Origin: Flavobacteriaceae bacterium
GTDB taxonomy: Bacteria; Bacteroidota; Bacteroidia; Flavobacteriales; Flavobacteriaceae
Assembly (NCBI GenBank): GCA_029253805.1
Contig: JAQWYU010000008.1
Location: forward strand, 1 to 6,053
DNA: 6,053 nt
Reading direction: 5' to 3'
In this document: in pieces, positions 1 through 6,053 of the stretch
How the letters are laid out: the number at the start of each line of letters is the position of its first letter
How positions within the stretch are numbered: the first letter of the stretch is position 1
Notes under the pieces: generated by a model
What the model was told of the DNA's origin: nothing
Seen by the model: the letters and a program-made list of their open reading frames with translations, nothing else
Databases searched by the model: none
Program-made: the position numbers and the translations under genes

Positions 1-243
1 ATTGATGATACGCTAATAAATCAGCATCTTTACACCCAAAATTTACCAGATGTTGATTTATTAATCAGAACTAGTGGAGAAAAACGCATAAGTAACTTCC
101 TGTTATGGCAAATAGCCTACGCAGAATTATATTTTACAGATTTGTACTGGCCGGAATTTAAAAAAGAAAACATATATGAGGCCATTATAAGTTATCAAAA
201 AAGAGAACGACGATTTGGAAAAACAAGTGAACAGCTTAGCTAA
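1..243 (+). CDS. uppS: Undecaprenyl diphosphate synthase (isoprenyl transferase), 3' part only
   Basis: This is the last 80 codons of a cis-prenyltransferase, open from base 1 and ending at TAA 241-243. The enzyme adds isopentenyl diphosphate units to farnesyl diphosphate in the cytoplasm, making the C55 carrier lipid for peptidoglycan and surface glycans. Directly visible is the family's conserved C-terminal signature: [14 protein letters not shown] (visible residues about 20-33), then [12 protein letters not shown] and the WPEF box. These carry the Arg and Ser residues that bind the isopentenyl diphosphate phosphates and the Glu of AYAEL. The family is usually about 245-250 residues long, so roughly two thirds of the gene lies upstream of the window. 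The last 29 bases overlap the proposed bamA start in another frame, which implies co-transcription and possibly translational coupling. The family call is very secure; only the missing 5' end is unknown. Confidence 0.96.
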   Translation: MDDTLINQHLYTQNLPDVDLLIRTSGEKRISNFLLWQIAYAELYFTDLYWPEFKKENIYEAIISYQKRERRFGKTSEQLS

Positions 244-2836
244 AAAAGCTCTTAAAAATATTTACACAATTTTCTACTTATGCTTATTCATGAGTAGTTT
301 TACTATTATTTCTCAGAACAAAAAACTTACAAAAACGGATTTTAAAATTGCTGACATATCTGTTAGTGGGGAAACTGTGTATGGGGCTGAAACCATTATA
401 ACTTACTCAGGTTTAAAAAATGGAGAATCCATCATTGTTCCTGGCGGGACAAAAATTAGTACTGCAATCAAAAAATTATGGGACTCAAATCTTTTTAGCA
501 GTATTGAAATCTTTATCACCAAAACTGTGGGGAGTGATGTATCCTTAGAAATAGCTTTAAATGATCTCCCTGAACTTAAAAACGTTAAGGTTACTGGAAT
601 TAAAAAAAGTAAAATTAAAGAGGTAATTGATGAAAATAAATTAATTAAGGGAGTAAAAGTAACCGAAAACTTAATAACAACCACTAAAAACTATCTCGAA
701 AGTAAATACAGAAAACTCGGTTTTCTGAATGCAAAAACTACTATTAAAACGTCCAAAGTTAATGATTCAATCAATAAAACTAGAGTAAATATGATTGTCA
801 ATATTTCTAAAGGATCAAAAATAAAAGTAAAAAACATTGATTTTATAGGTGCGGAAAAAATTAGCCAGACCAAACTGCGAAAAACAATGAAAAACACAAA
901 ACAAAAAAATTTATTCCGTATTTTCAAACGATCAAAATACATAAAAGCTGATTACTCGGACGATCTGCAAAGTATCATTGATAAATACAAAGAAAAGGGG
1001 TATAGAGATGCCAGAATAATTTCTGATACGTTAATCAATAATAAGGACAATACAATCTCTTTAAAAGTTGAAATTGAAGAGGGCGAAAAATATTATTATG
1101 GCTCAATAAGATTCTTAGGAAATACTATATATTCTGATGACCAGCTCAACCAACTATTGAAAATTGAAAAAGGAGACACATACAATGGGGTTGAGTTAGA
1201 AAAAAGAATTGCTGATAATACTGATCCCGATGCACATGATCTAACTAATCTATATCAAAACAACGGGTATCTATTTTCTACAATAACTCCTGTTGAAGTT
1301 AGTACAAGTGGAAATATAATTGACATGGAAATTCGAGTAACAGAAGGTAAGCCTGCATATTTTAAAAACATTACAGTTTCTGGGAATGATAAAACAAATG
1401 ATCCTGCAATTTACAGAAATTTAAGAACAAGACCTGGACAACTATACAGCAAAAAAAACATAGTAAGAACCATTAGAGAGCTAGGACAGCTCCCTTTTTT
1501 TGATGCGCAACAGATTTCTCCAGATATAAAAAATGTAAATCCAACTGATGGTACTTTAGATGTAAATTATTCTATAGTTGAAAAAGGCTCTAGTCAAATA
1601 GAACTTCAAGGAGGATACGGAGGGGGAGGTTTCATTGGAACGCTTGGACTTTCATTTAATAATTTTGCTTCGAAAGATCTATTTATAAAAGATGCTTACA
1701 AACCATTTCCAATGGGTGATGGTCAAAGTTTAGCTCTCAGATTACAAGCAAGTAGGTTTTTTCAAACATCTAGTTTCTCCTTCACTGAACCTTGGCTGGG
1801 TGGAGAAAAACCAGTGCAATTTTCAACTTCTATTTCTCAAACTAAACAATTCCTTTACAACCCCCTAACAAGAAATGCTGATAAAAATAGAAGTTTTAAC
1901 ATAACTGGCATAACTTTTGGAGTTGCAAAAAAATTATCAGTTCCTGACGACTATTTTGTGCTTTCACAAGCGGTAAGTTTTCAATACTATGACTTAAATG
2001 ATTATAATACAGGTTTATTTACCTTTGGTAATGGGAATTCTAATAATTTAGCATATACCGTTGGATTGAGCCGAAATAATACATTTAACGATCCAATATA
2101 TCCAATTGGCGGCTCTAGCTTTAGCTTATCGGCTAAACTTAGCTTTCCATATTCACTTATTAGCGATATAAATTACACTGATCTTAAAAATGAAAGAGAT
2201 ACTCAAGTTGATTTGATTTCTCAATATTCTAACAGCTCAAGCCAATTTGAGCTTGACTTAAGAAACGCTGCTAGTGAACGTATTGGTGAGATTGACCAAT
2301 TACGATACAAGTGGTTAGAGTTTTATAAGGTGAAGTTCAAAGGTGAGTGGTACACAAAGATTATTGGTAAACTAGTTCTAAAGCCAACTTTTGAATTTGG
2401 CTTTTTAGGAGCTTATAATAATGACCGGGGGGTTATTCCTTTTGAACGTTTCTTTTTGGGTGGAGATGGATTAGGGCAAATGAGCTTAGACGGTAGAGAA
2501 GCTATTGCATTAAGAGGATACCCTAACCAATCACTGTCTAGTCAAGATGGTGGTTCAATTTACAACAAATTCTCTTTAGAACTAAGACACCCAATAACAT
2601 TAGCACAACAAACTAAAATATTCGCACTTGCATTTTTAGAGGGGGGAAACTCTTATAATGAATTTATAAACTTTAATCCTTTTAACTTAAAAAGATCAGC
2701 AGGAGTTGGTCTTCGCATTTTTATGCCAGCATTTGGCCTACTTGGTATTGATTTCGGACACGGTTTCGACCCGTTACCTGGTGAAGCAACTAAAAGTGGA
2801 TGGCAAACACACTTTATCATTGGTCAACAATTCTAA
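215..2836 (+). CDS. bamA: BamA, outer membrane protein assembly factor (five POTRA domains plus beta-barrel)
   Basis: This is the central subunit of the BAM complex, which folds and inserts beta-barrel proteins into the outer membrane. The 873-residue product has a signal peptide (about 1-33: a Lys-rich start, then a hydrophobic stretch [10 protein letters not shown] ending near IISQ). Five POTRA repeats follow at roughly 43-117, 119-199, 202-288, 292-377 and 381-456; POTRA3 has a basic insertion around 225-245, and several repeats show the characteristic YxxxGY/F-type ending. From about 460 to 873 is the 16-strand barrel (Omp85/bacterial surface antigen family). It includes the L6 loop motif LRGY (R767), the equivalent of the conserved (V/I)RG(F/Y), and a C-terminal Phe typical of a barrel signal. 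The length is normal for Bacteroidota. The start is uncertain: the frame is closed by TAA 188-190, and only TTG 215 or GTG 227 would keep the whole signal peptide. The first ATG (290) would remove most of it. The gene overlaps uppS and precedes two periplasmic chaperone genes, fitting an outer-membrane assembly operon. Confidence 0.95.
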   Translation: MEKQVNSLAKKALKNIYTIFYLCLFMSSFTIISQNKKLTKTDFKIADISVSGETVYGAETIITYSGLKNGESIIVPGGTKISTAIKKLWDSNLFSSIEIFITKTVGSDVSLEIALNDLPELKNVKVTGIKKSKIKEVIDENKLIKGVKVTENLITTTKNYLESKYRKLGFLNAKTTIKTSKVNDSINKTRVNMIVNISKGSKIKVKNIDFIGAEKISQTKLRKTMKNTKQKNLFRIFKRSKYIKADYSDDLQSIIDKYKEKGYRDARIISDTLINNKDNTISLKVEIEEGEKYYYGSIRFLGNTIYSDDQLNQLLKIEKGDTYNGVELEKRIADNTDPDAHDLTNLYQNNGYLFSTITPVEVSTSGNIIDMEIRVTEGKPAYFKNITVSGNDKTNDPAIYRNLRTRPGQLYSKKNIVRTIRELGQLPFFDAQQISPDIKNVNPTDGTLDVNYSIVEKGSSQIELQGGYGGGGFIGTLGLSFNNFASKDLFIKDAYKPFPMGDGQSLALRLQASRFFQTSSFSFTEPWLGGEKPVQFSTSISQTKQFLYNPLTRNADKNRSFNITGITFGVAKKLSVPDDYFVLSQAVSFQYYDLNDYNTGLFTFGNGNSNNLAYTVGLSRNNTFNDPIYPIGGSSFSLSAKLSFPYSLISDINYTDLKNERDTQVDLISQYSNSSSQFELDLRNAASERIGEIDQLRYKWLEFYKVKFKGEWYTKIIGKLVLKPTFEFGFLGAYNNDRGVIPFERFFLGGDGLGQMSLDGREAIALRGYPNQSLSSQDGGSIYNKFSLELRHPITLAQQTKIFALAFLEGGNSYNEFINFNPFNLKRSAGVGLRIFMPAFGLLGIDFGHGFDPLPGEATKSGWQTHFIIGQQF

Positions 2837-2866
2837 TATTTAAATTATACAAACAAATGAACACAA

Positions 2867-2904
2867 TTGATTTGAAATATTTTAAAATTAATTTCGTTAA
2901 TTTG
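2867..2904 (+). promoter_or_regulatory. Possible weak promoter upstream of the long ompH gene
   Basis: The 97-base gap between bamA and the first ompH (2837-2933) is very AT-rich and has no clear intrinsic terminator. It contains two one-mismatch versions of the Bacteroidota -7 element TAnnTTTG: TAATTTCG at 2889-2896 and TTAATTTG at 2897-2904. TTG triplets at 2867-2869 and 2872-2874 lie 19 and 22 bases upstream of these respectively, inside the usual -33/-7 spacing. Either could give an internal start with a leader of about 20-35 bases. In such AT-rich DNA chance matches are likely, and simple read-through from bamA is equally plausible. Confidence 0.22.
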
Positions 2905-2933
2905 AAAAATGATGTTTATTTAATCAGTTTAAA

Positions 2934-4121
2934 ATGAATTTTATTAATCTGAAATCACCAATATTGCAACTGCTTAACAAATTAAGTTTGTTGGCTATAA
3001 TTGTTTTAATTAGCAATTCCTTACACGCTCAAAGAAGTGTTAGAATAGGATATATAGATACTGAATACATATTAGAAAATATTAATGAATACTCCATCGC
3101 TAATAAGCAGTTAGATTCTAAGGTAGTTAAATGGAAGGCTGAAATTGAAACGAGATTAAAATCACTAGATGATGAAAAGAAAAAACTAAATAACGAAAGA
3201 GTTTTATTATCAAGTGAACTGATTCTAGAAAGAGAAGAAGAACTTCAAATAATAGAAGACGAAATTTCAGATTATCAACAAAAACGTTTTGGACCTGGGG
3301 GTGACCTAATGATCCAAAAAAAACAATTGATGCAGCCTATACAGGATCAAATTTTTACAGCGGTTCAAGAAATTGCTAACTCTAAGGAGTATGATATTAT
3401 ATTTAACAAATCAGATGTTATTATGCTGTATTCAGCTGATAGATATGATATAAGTAACAGAGTCTTGAAGACAATAAACAGAACATCCAAAAGAACACAA
3501 ACAGAAAATAAAAAGGAACGCAGGAAGGCTGAGGAAGAGTCAATAGTCGCAACAATTGATACAGGTAAAAGTGAGCGTCAAATACTGTTAGACAAACGAA
3601 AGGCCGAGCGAAAAGCGCTTTTAGAAAAAAAACGACAAGAAAAAATTAAAGCTAGAGAGGATAGAAAAAAAGAGTTAAAGGCTAAAAAAGAAATAGAAAA
3701 AAAGGTAAGTAACAAAAAAGAAGAAAAATCTTCTACTAAACAAAAAATAGATCCAAACACAGCTCCATCAACAGAAATTGAAAACAAAAAAAAAGAAAGA
3801 AAGGCACTTCTAGAAAAAAAACGTCAAGAAAAACTTAAAGCAAGGGAGGATAGAAAAAAAGGTTTAGAAGCTAAAAAAGTAAGAAAAACAGAAAAACATA
3901 TTACTAAAGAAAATGAAAAAAATTCATTTGAAGAAACTAAAATTAAAAATGATGAAGAGTCTTTAAATGAGAAAAATCTTAGCTCAAAAGACAAACGAAA
4001 AAAAGATTTAGAAGCTAGGAAAAAAGCCTTGAAAGAAAAAAAAATGAAATTAAACAAAGAACGTAAATCTAGGATAGAGGCACAAAGAAAAAAGAGAGAC
4101 AGTATAAAAAACAATAAATAA
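2934..4121 (+). CDS. OmpH/Skp-family periplasmic chaperone with a long charged C-terminal extension
   Basis: This is a Skp-like chaperone, expected to hold unfolded outer-membrane proteins in the periplasm on their way to BamA. Residues 1-32 form a signal peptide (hydrophobic core LSLLAIIVLI, cleavage likely after LHA). Residues about 35-183 are the OmpH/Skp core: the first strand RIGYIDTEYIL, a long charged helical hairpin (about 55-150) with the turn region QQKRFGPGGDL (115-125), and a closing segment YDIIFNKS...MLYSADRYDIS (153-174). Residues about 184-395 are an extension made almost entirely of Lys, Arg, Glu and Asp, with few hydrophobics and no Cys. It is probably a long helix or coiled coil and contains a duplicated 28-residue block (225-252 and 288-315). 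Ordinary Skp proteins are about 160-170 residues, so this one is more than twice as long. The start has no Shine-Dalgarno site, only an A-rich leader, which is normal for the phylum. The next gene follows 19 bases downstream. The core call is firm; the function of the tail is unknown. Confidence 0.88.
   Translation: MNFINLKSPILQLLNKLSLLAIIVLISNSLHAQRSVRIGYIDTEYILENINEYSIANKQLDSKVVKWKAEIETRLKSLDDEKKKLNNERVLLSSELILEREEELQIIEDEISDYQQKRFGPGGDLMIQKKQLMQPIQDQIFTAVQEIANSKEYDIIFNKSDVIMLYSADRYDISNRVLKTINRTSKRTQTENKKERRKAEEESIVATIDTGKSERQILLDKRKAERKALLEKKRQEKIKAREDRKKELKAKKEIEKKVSNKKEEKSSTKQKIDPNTAPSTEIENKKKERKALLEKKRQEKLKAREDRKKGLEAKKVRKTEKHITKENEKNSFEETKIKNDEESLNEKNLSSKDKRKKDLEARKKALKEKKMKLNKERKSRIEAQRKKRDSIKNNK
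3606..3689 (+). repeat. Internal coding repeat, copy 1 (28 codons of the OmpH tail)
   Basis: This block encodes residues 225-252 of the long OmpH protein, beginning ERKALLEKKRQEK and ending in a Lys/Ala-rich stretch. It recurs 189 bases downstream at 3795-3878. The two copies match at 71 of 84 bases and 25 of 28 residues. The 11 differing codons comprise 8 synonymous changes and 3 replacements. A shorter related motif, DKRKKDLEARK, lies at residues 353-363. Confidence 0.85.
3795..3878 (+). repeat. Internal coding repeat, copy 2 (28 codons of the OmpH tail)
   Basis: This is the second copy of the block at 3606-3689, encoding residues 288-315. Relative to copy 1 the replacements are Ile to Leu, Glu to Gly and Lys to Glu. 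It is directly preceded by a run of nine A (3786-3794) and contains a run of eight A (3814-3821). Between the copies lies a linker of about 35 residues that includes the only Pro-containing, Ser/Thr-rich stretch of the tail (DPNTAPSTE, residues 273-281). That linker may act as a break between two helical segments. Confidence 0.85.
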
Positions 4122-4140
4122 ACAATAAACACAATTCAAA

Positions 4141-4650
4141 ATGAAACATTTAAGATCAATTTTACTTGCAACTACTTTATCTTTAGTAGCTAGCTTTACT
4201 TCACAAGCACAAAGCAAGGTAGCGCACATAAGTACTCAAGAGTTAGTACAAGCAATGCCAGAAATGCAGAATGCAAAATCAGAGTTAGAAAAGCTCGCCA
4301 AAACATATGAAACTGATATTCAAGCAATGGCTACAGAGCTTCAAAATAAGTACAAGCAGTATGAAGCTGAATCTGGTACTAAGACTGATGAAGAAAATGG
4401 AAAACGCGCACAAGAGCTTCAAGGAATGGAACAAAGTGTTCGTCAATATCAAGCTCAAGCTCAACAAGATTTACAGAAAAAAGAATTTGATTTATTAAAA
4501 CCTATTACCGAAAAAGCTAAAAATGCTATTCTTAAGGTTGGACAAGCAAAAGGATTTGACTACGTACTTGATTCCTCTCAGGGTCAAGGGGTTATTTTTG
4601 CAGGAGGTTCAGATTTAATGCAAGATGTAAAAACAGAACTTGGATTTTAA
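4141..4650 (+). CDS. OmpH/Skp-family periplasmic chaperone, standard length
   Basis: This is a second Skp-like chaperone of 169 residues, the normal size for the family. It begins with a clear signal peptide (residues 1-23, SILLATTLSLVASF, cleavage likely after SQA). The mature protein opens with the core strand KVAHISTQELVQAMPE (26-41). A long Gln/Glu/Lys-rich helical hairpin follows (about 42-130, with MATELQNKYKQYEAES at 63-78), forming the arm that holds client proteins in Skp trimers. It closes with the strand segment FDYVLDSSQGQGVIF (139-153). The ATG lies 19 bases after the preceding ompH stop, behind an A-rich leader without a Shine-Dalgarno site, so the two genes are almost certainly co-transcribed. 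It shares the fold but little sequence with its neighbour and lacks the charged tail. It is the last gene before an intrinsic terminator. Its composition is richer in Gln and Ala than that of the long paralogue. Confidence 0.92.
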   Translation: MKHLRSILLATTLSLVASFTSQAQSKVAHISTQELVQAMPEMQNAKSELEKLAKTYETDIQAMATELQNKYKQYEAESGTKTDEENGKRAQELQGMEQSVRQYQAQAQQDLQKKEFDLLKPITEKAKNAILKVGQAKGFDYVLDSSQGQGVIFAGGSDLMQDVKTELGF

Positions 4651-4674
4651 TAAATAAGTCTCTTTAAATAGTTC

Positions 4675-4706
4675 AAAAAAGCTGCTTGTATTAAAGTAGC
4701 TTTTTT
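4675..4706 (+). terminator. Intrinsic terminator closing the bamA-ompH-ompH cluster
   Basis: A 13-base-pair stem pairs 4675-4687 (AAAAAAGCTGCTT) with 4694-4706 (AAGTAGCTTTTTT) through one G-U pair (4684 with 4697). It encloses a six-base loop, GTATTA (4688-4693). The descending arm ends in six T and continues ACTTTTG. The hairpin begins 24 bases after the second ompH stop, the classical position. The A-tract on the ascending side mirrors the T-tract, so it could also stop antisense transcription. Confidence 0.85.
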
Positions 4707-4713
4707 ACTTTTG
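4686..4713 (+). promoter_or_regulatory. Probable Bacteroidota-type promoter of murI, embedded in the terminator
   Basis: TACTTTTG at 4706-4713 is an exact match to the Bacteroidota -7 element TAnnTTTG. A TTG at 4686-4688, exactly 17 bases upstream, can serve as the -33 element. Transcription would be expected to begin a few bases after 4713, at about 4717-4720, which coincides with the murI ATG at 4719. The -33 triplet lies at the top of the terminator stem and loop, and the -7 element shares its first base with the U-tract. The match is convincing, but T-rich terminators can produce such motifs by chance. Confidence 0.55.
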
Positions 4714-4718
4714 TATAT

Positions 4719-5501
4719 ATGAGTTTTAAACCTATTGGTATATTTGATTCGGGGGTTGGGGGTCTTTCAATTTGGAAAGAAATCCGAGATATGCTTCCGT
4801 ATGAATCAACTATTTACTTATCTGACTCAAAACATGCTCCTTACGGACCCAAAGGACAAAAAGCTATAATTGATCTATCCATTAAAAACAGCCAATGGCT
4901 GATTGACCATGGTTGTAAGCTGATAGTGGTCGCTTGTAATACGGCTACGACTAATGCTATTGATCAACTTAGAAATAAATTTTCAGTACCATTTATTGGG
5001 ATAGAACCTGCAATTAAACCAGCTGCACTTCAATCGAAAACAAAAAAAATAGGAATTTTAGCTACTGAAGGAACATTGAGTAGCAATCTATTTCACAAAT
5101 CTTCAGAACTTTATTTGAACGACTTAAGTATTATTGAGCAAGTTGGAGATGGTATTGTAGAGCTTATAGAACAAGGGAAATTAAACTCTAATGAAATGAG
5201 GGATTTGTTAATTAAATATTTAAAGCCTATGATTAAAGCAGAAATAGATTGCTTGGTGTTAGGTTGTACACATTATCATTTTTTGAAACCAATACTTAAA
5301 GAATTACTGCCAAAGAACATCAATGTTATTGATTCTCCAGAAGCCGTGGCTAGACAAACAAAATCTGTTTTACAGAGATGTAAATTATCTAACAATGAAG
5401 TGCTAAAGGTTGAAAGTCAGTTTTATACCAACGGTAATCAAGCAGTAATCGAAGATCTATTAAAATCTAAAAAAGTTAAACTTAAAAAGTTAGAATTCTA
5501 G
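4719..5501 (+). CDS. murI: Glutamate racemase
   Basis: This cytoplasmic, cofactor-independent enzyme converts L-glutamate to D-glutamate for peptidoglycan. The 260-residue product has normal length and all family hallmarks. GIFDSGVGGLS at 7-17 carries D10 and S11. YLSDSKHAPYGPKG lies at 33-46. The first catalytic Cys is C73 in VVACNTATTNA, and the second is C183 in LGCTHYHF, followed by T184 and H185. GDGIVELIEQG lies at 143-153. Both catalytic cysteines are present, so it should be active. The C-terminus is strongly basic (about 249-260). The ATG start is fixed by the conserved N-terminus, only three codons before the GIFDSG region. The gene is separated from the ompH genes by a terminator and appears to have its own promoter only a few bases upstream, so it is likely expressed as its own unit. 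Its TAG stop overlaps the stop of the convergent gene. Confidence 0.96.
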   Translation: MSFKPIGIFDSGVGGLSIWKEIRDMLPYESTIYLSDSKHAPYGPKGQKAIIDLSIKNSQWLIDHGCKLIVVACNTATTNAIDQLRNKFSVPFIGIEPAIKPAALQSKTKKIGILATEGTLSSNLFHKSSELYLNDLSIIEQVGDGIVELIEQGKLNSNEMRDLLIKYLKPMIKAEIDCLVLGCTHYHFLKPILKELLPKNINVIDSPEAVARQTKSVLQRCKLSNNEVLKVESQFYTNGNQAVIEDLLKSKKVKLKKLEF

Positions 5502-6053
5502 TTAACACTTGGGCAATTACAGTCATATTTCTCTTTTTTACACCCAAAATTAAGTCCTAAAGTAATTTGGTGAAAACCTCCGTTATTAAAAACAACAGAG
5601 TTAGACTGATACGAGTAAGTGTAAGCTAGCATAAAATTATTATATTCTGCTCCAACTACCGGAGTTATATATTGAAGTTTTTGACTACTTATTCCAGAGC
5701 CATCAGTATATTGAGCTCCGTCAAAACTTCTTCTGTAGGAGATCCCTGCAAATACATTTCCGAAATCCAAATCATAATACGTTTTGAAATTAAAATCAAT
5801 AAACGACTCTTTGGTAGCATCTTTATAAGCATACATTAATGAAGGTTCATAACTCCAATCGCTTCCAAATCTGGAAAATACATTTCCGGTAGAAAACAAA
5901 TAAGTTCTTAAATTATCATAGACAACTCCTTGCTCGTTTATGTTAATTCCTTCGTTTTTTAATACGTTTTTTACTGTCGCATGTGCATAGAAATCTATAA
6001 AATGGTAGGAAAATCCAAAGTCTACATTAAAATCCGATGAACTTTGTTCAATT
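5498..6053 (-). CDS. PorP/SprF-family type IX secretion/gliding-associated membrane protein, C-terminal part
   Basis: The minus-strand frame is open from the window edge at 6053 down to TAG 5500-5498, giving 184 visible codons; the start lies outside. The translation is rich in Tyr, Phe, Gly, Ser and Asn with alternating-residue strands (for example FNVDFGFSYHF, GNVFAGISYRRSF and GAEYNNFMLAYTYSY). It ends GGFHQITLGLNFGC...YDCNCPSVN, the characteristic close of flavobacterial PorP/SprF proteins. FDGAQYTDG and the central LRTYLFSTGNVFSRFG region also fit. The family is usually about 300-350 residues, so nearly half is missing. Members are predicted outer-membrane barrels; SprF-like members act with particular type IX secretion substrates or adhesins, often encoded next to them. 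The partner here cannot be seen. A TTG at 5899 is an internal Leu codon, not a start, because the family similarity continues upstream of it. Which paralogue this is cannot be told. Confidence 0.85.
   Translation of the reverse strand, partial: IEQSSSDFNVDFGFSYHFIDFYAHATVKNVLKNEGININEQGVVYDNLRTYLFSTGNVFSRFGSDWSYEPSLMYAYKDATKESFIDFNFKTYYDLDFGNVFAGISYRRSFDGAQYTDGSGISSQKLQYITPVVGAEYNNFMLAYTYSYQSNSVVFNNGGFHQITLGLNFGCKKEKYDCNCPSVN

Noticed and set aside
290..292. First ATG in the bamA frame as the start codon
   Set aside because: It would delete the basic and hydrophobic parts of the signal peptide, leaving a BamA that could not be exported.
403..942. Minus-strand open frames opposite the BamA POTRA region
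   Set aside because: They lie opposite a well-conserved gene, look like no protein family, and have hydrophobic compositions explained by antisense reading of Lys-rich codons.
2885..2903. Inverted repeat AAATTAA / TTAATTT with a five-base loop in the bamA-ompH gap
   Set aside because: The seven-pair stem is entirely A-T and there is no T-tract, so it is too weak for a terminator and is expected by chance in such AT-rich DNA.
2909..2923. Tiny ATG-ATG-TTT-ATT-TAA open frame in the ompH leader, considered as a leader peptide
   Set aside because: It has only four codons, with no attenuator hairpin or amino-acid bias. Such tiny frames are common by chance in AT-rich leaders.
3578..4132. Minus-strand open frames opposite the OmpH tail, rich in Phe, Ser and Leu
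   Set aside because: They are complements of the Lys/Glu/Arg codon-rich tail (AAA and GAA read as TTT and TTC), with no recognisable family. They arise from low-complexity composition.
4307..4498. Overlapping plus-strand frame inside the short ompH gene
   Set aside because: It is out of frame with a clear Skp gene and shows no signal peptide, motif or start context of its own.
5491..5500. TAGAATTCTA palindrome as a bidirectional terminator
   Set aside because: It leaves no room for a loop, is short and AT-rich, and has no adjoining T-tract in either direction.
5897..5899. TTG as a start of a short 133-residue minus-strand gene
   Set aside because: The frame stays open to the window edge and the upstream residues continue the same beta-strand-like PorP/SprF sequence, so this is an internal Leu codon of a longer gene.

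Overview
This is an AT-rich window from a member of the Bacteroidota, most likely the family Flavobacteriaceae. Four things point there: the gene order uppS - bamA - ompH - ompH - murI, a PorP/SprF-type protein belonging to the type IX secretion/gliding machinery, A-rich leaders in place of clear Shine-Dalgarno sites, and a match to the Bacteroidota promoter -7 element (TAnnTTTG). The species cannot be named from the sequence.

Layout. Bases 1-243 hold the 3' end of uppS (undecaprenyl diphosphate synthase). It overlaps bamA (215-2836), the outer-membrane beta-barrel assembly protein, which appears to use a non-ATG start. After a 97-base gap come two Skp/OmpH-family periplasmic chaperone genes, 2934-4121 and 4141-4650. 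The first carries an unusual tail of about 210 residues, rich in Lys, Arg and Glu, that contains a duplicated block. An intrinsic terminator at 4675-4706 closes this cluster. Its U-tract side merges with a likely promoter (4686-4713) for murI (4719-5501, glutamate racemase), whose start codon lies so close that the mRNA is probably leaderless. On the minus strand, 5498-6053 is the C-terminal part of a PorP/SprF-family protein that runs off the window. Its stop codon interlocks with the murI stop.

How the genes fit together. UppS makes the lipid carrier for peptidoglycan and surface polysaccharides. BamA with two Skp-like chaperones delivers and folds outer-membrane proteins, and MurI supplies D-glutamate for peptidoglycan. 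The plus-strand cluster is therefore a cell-envelope biogenesis locus, and PorP/SprF proteins are themselves predicted outer-membrane proteins.

The window is mostly conserved core genome. I see no mobile element, CRISPR array, tRNA or rRNA, and no clearly new multi-gene system. The points most worth a second look are the repetitive, A-tract-laden OmpH tail, the fused terminator/promoter with a probably leaderless murI, the non-ATG overlapping start of bamA, and the interlocked convergent stops.
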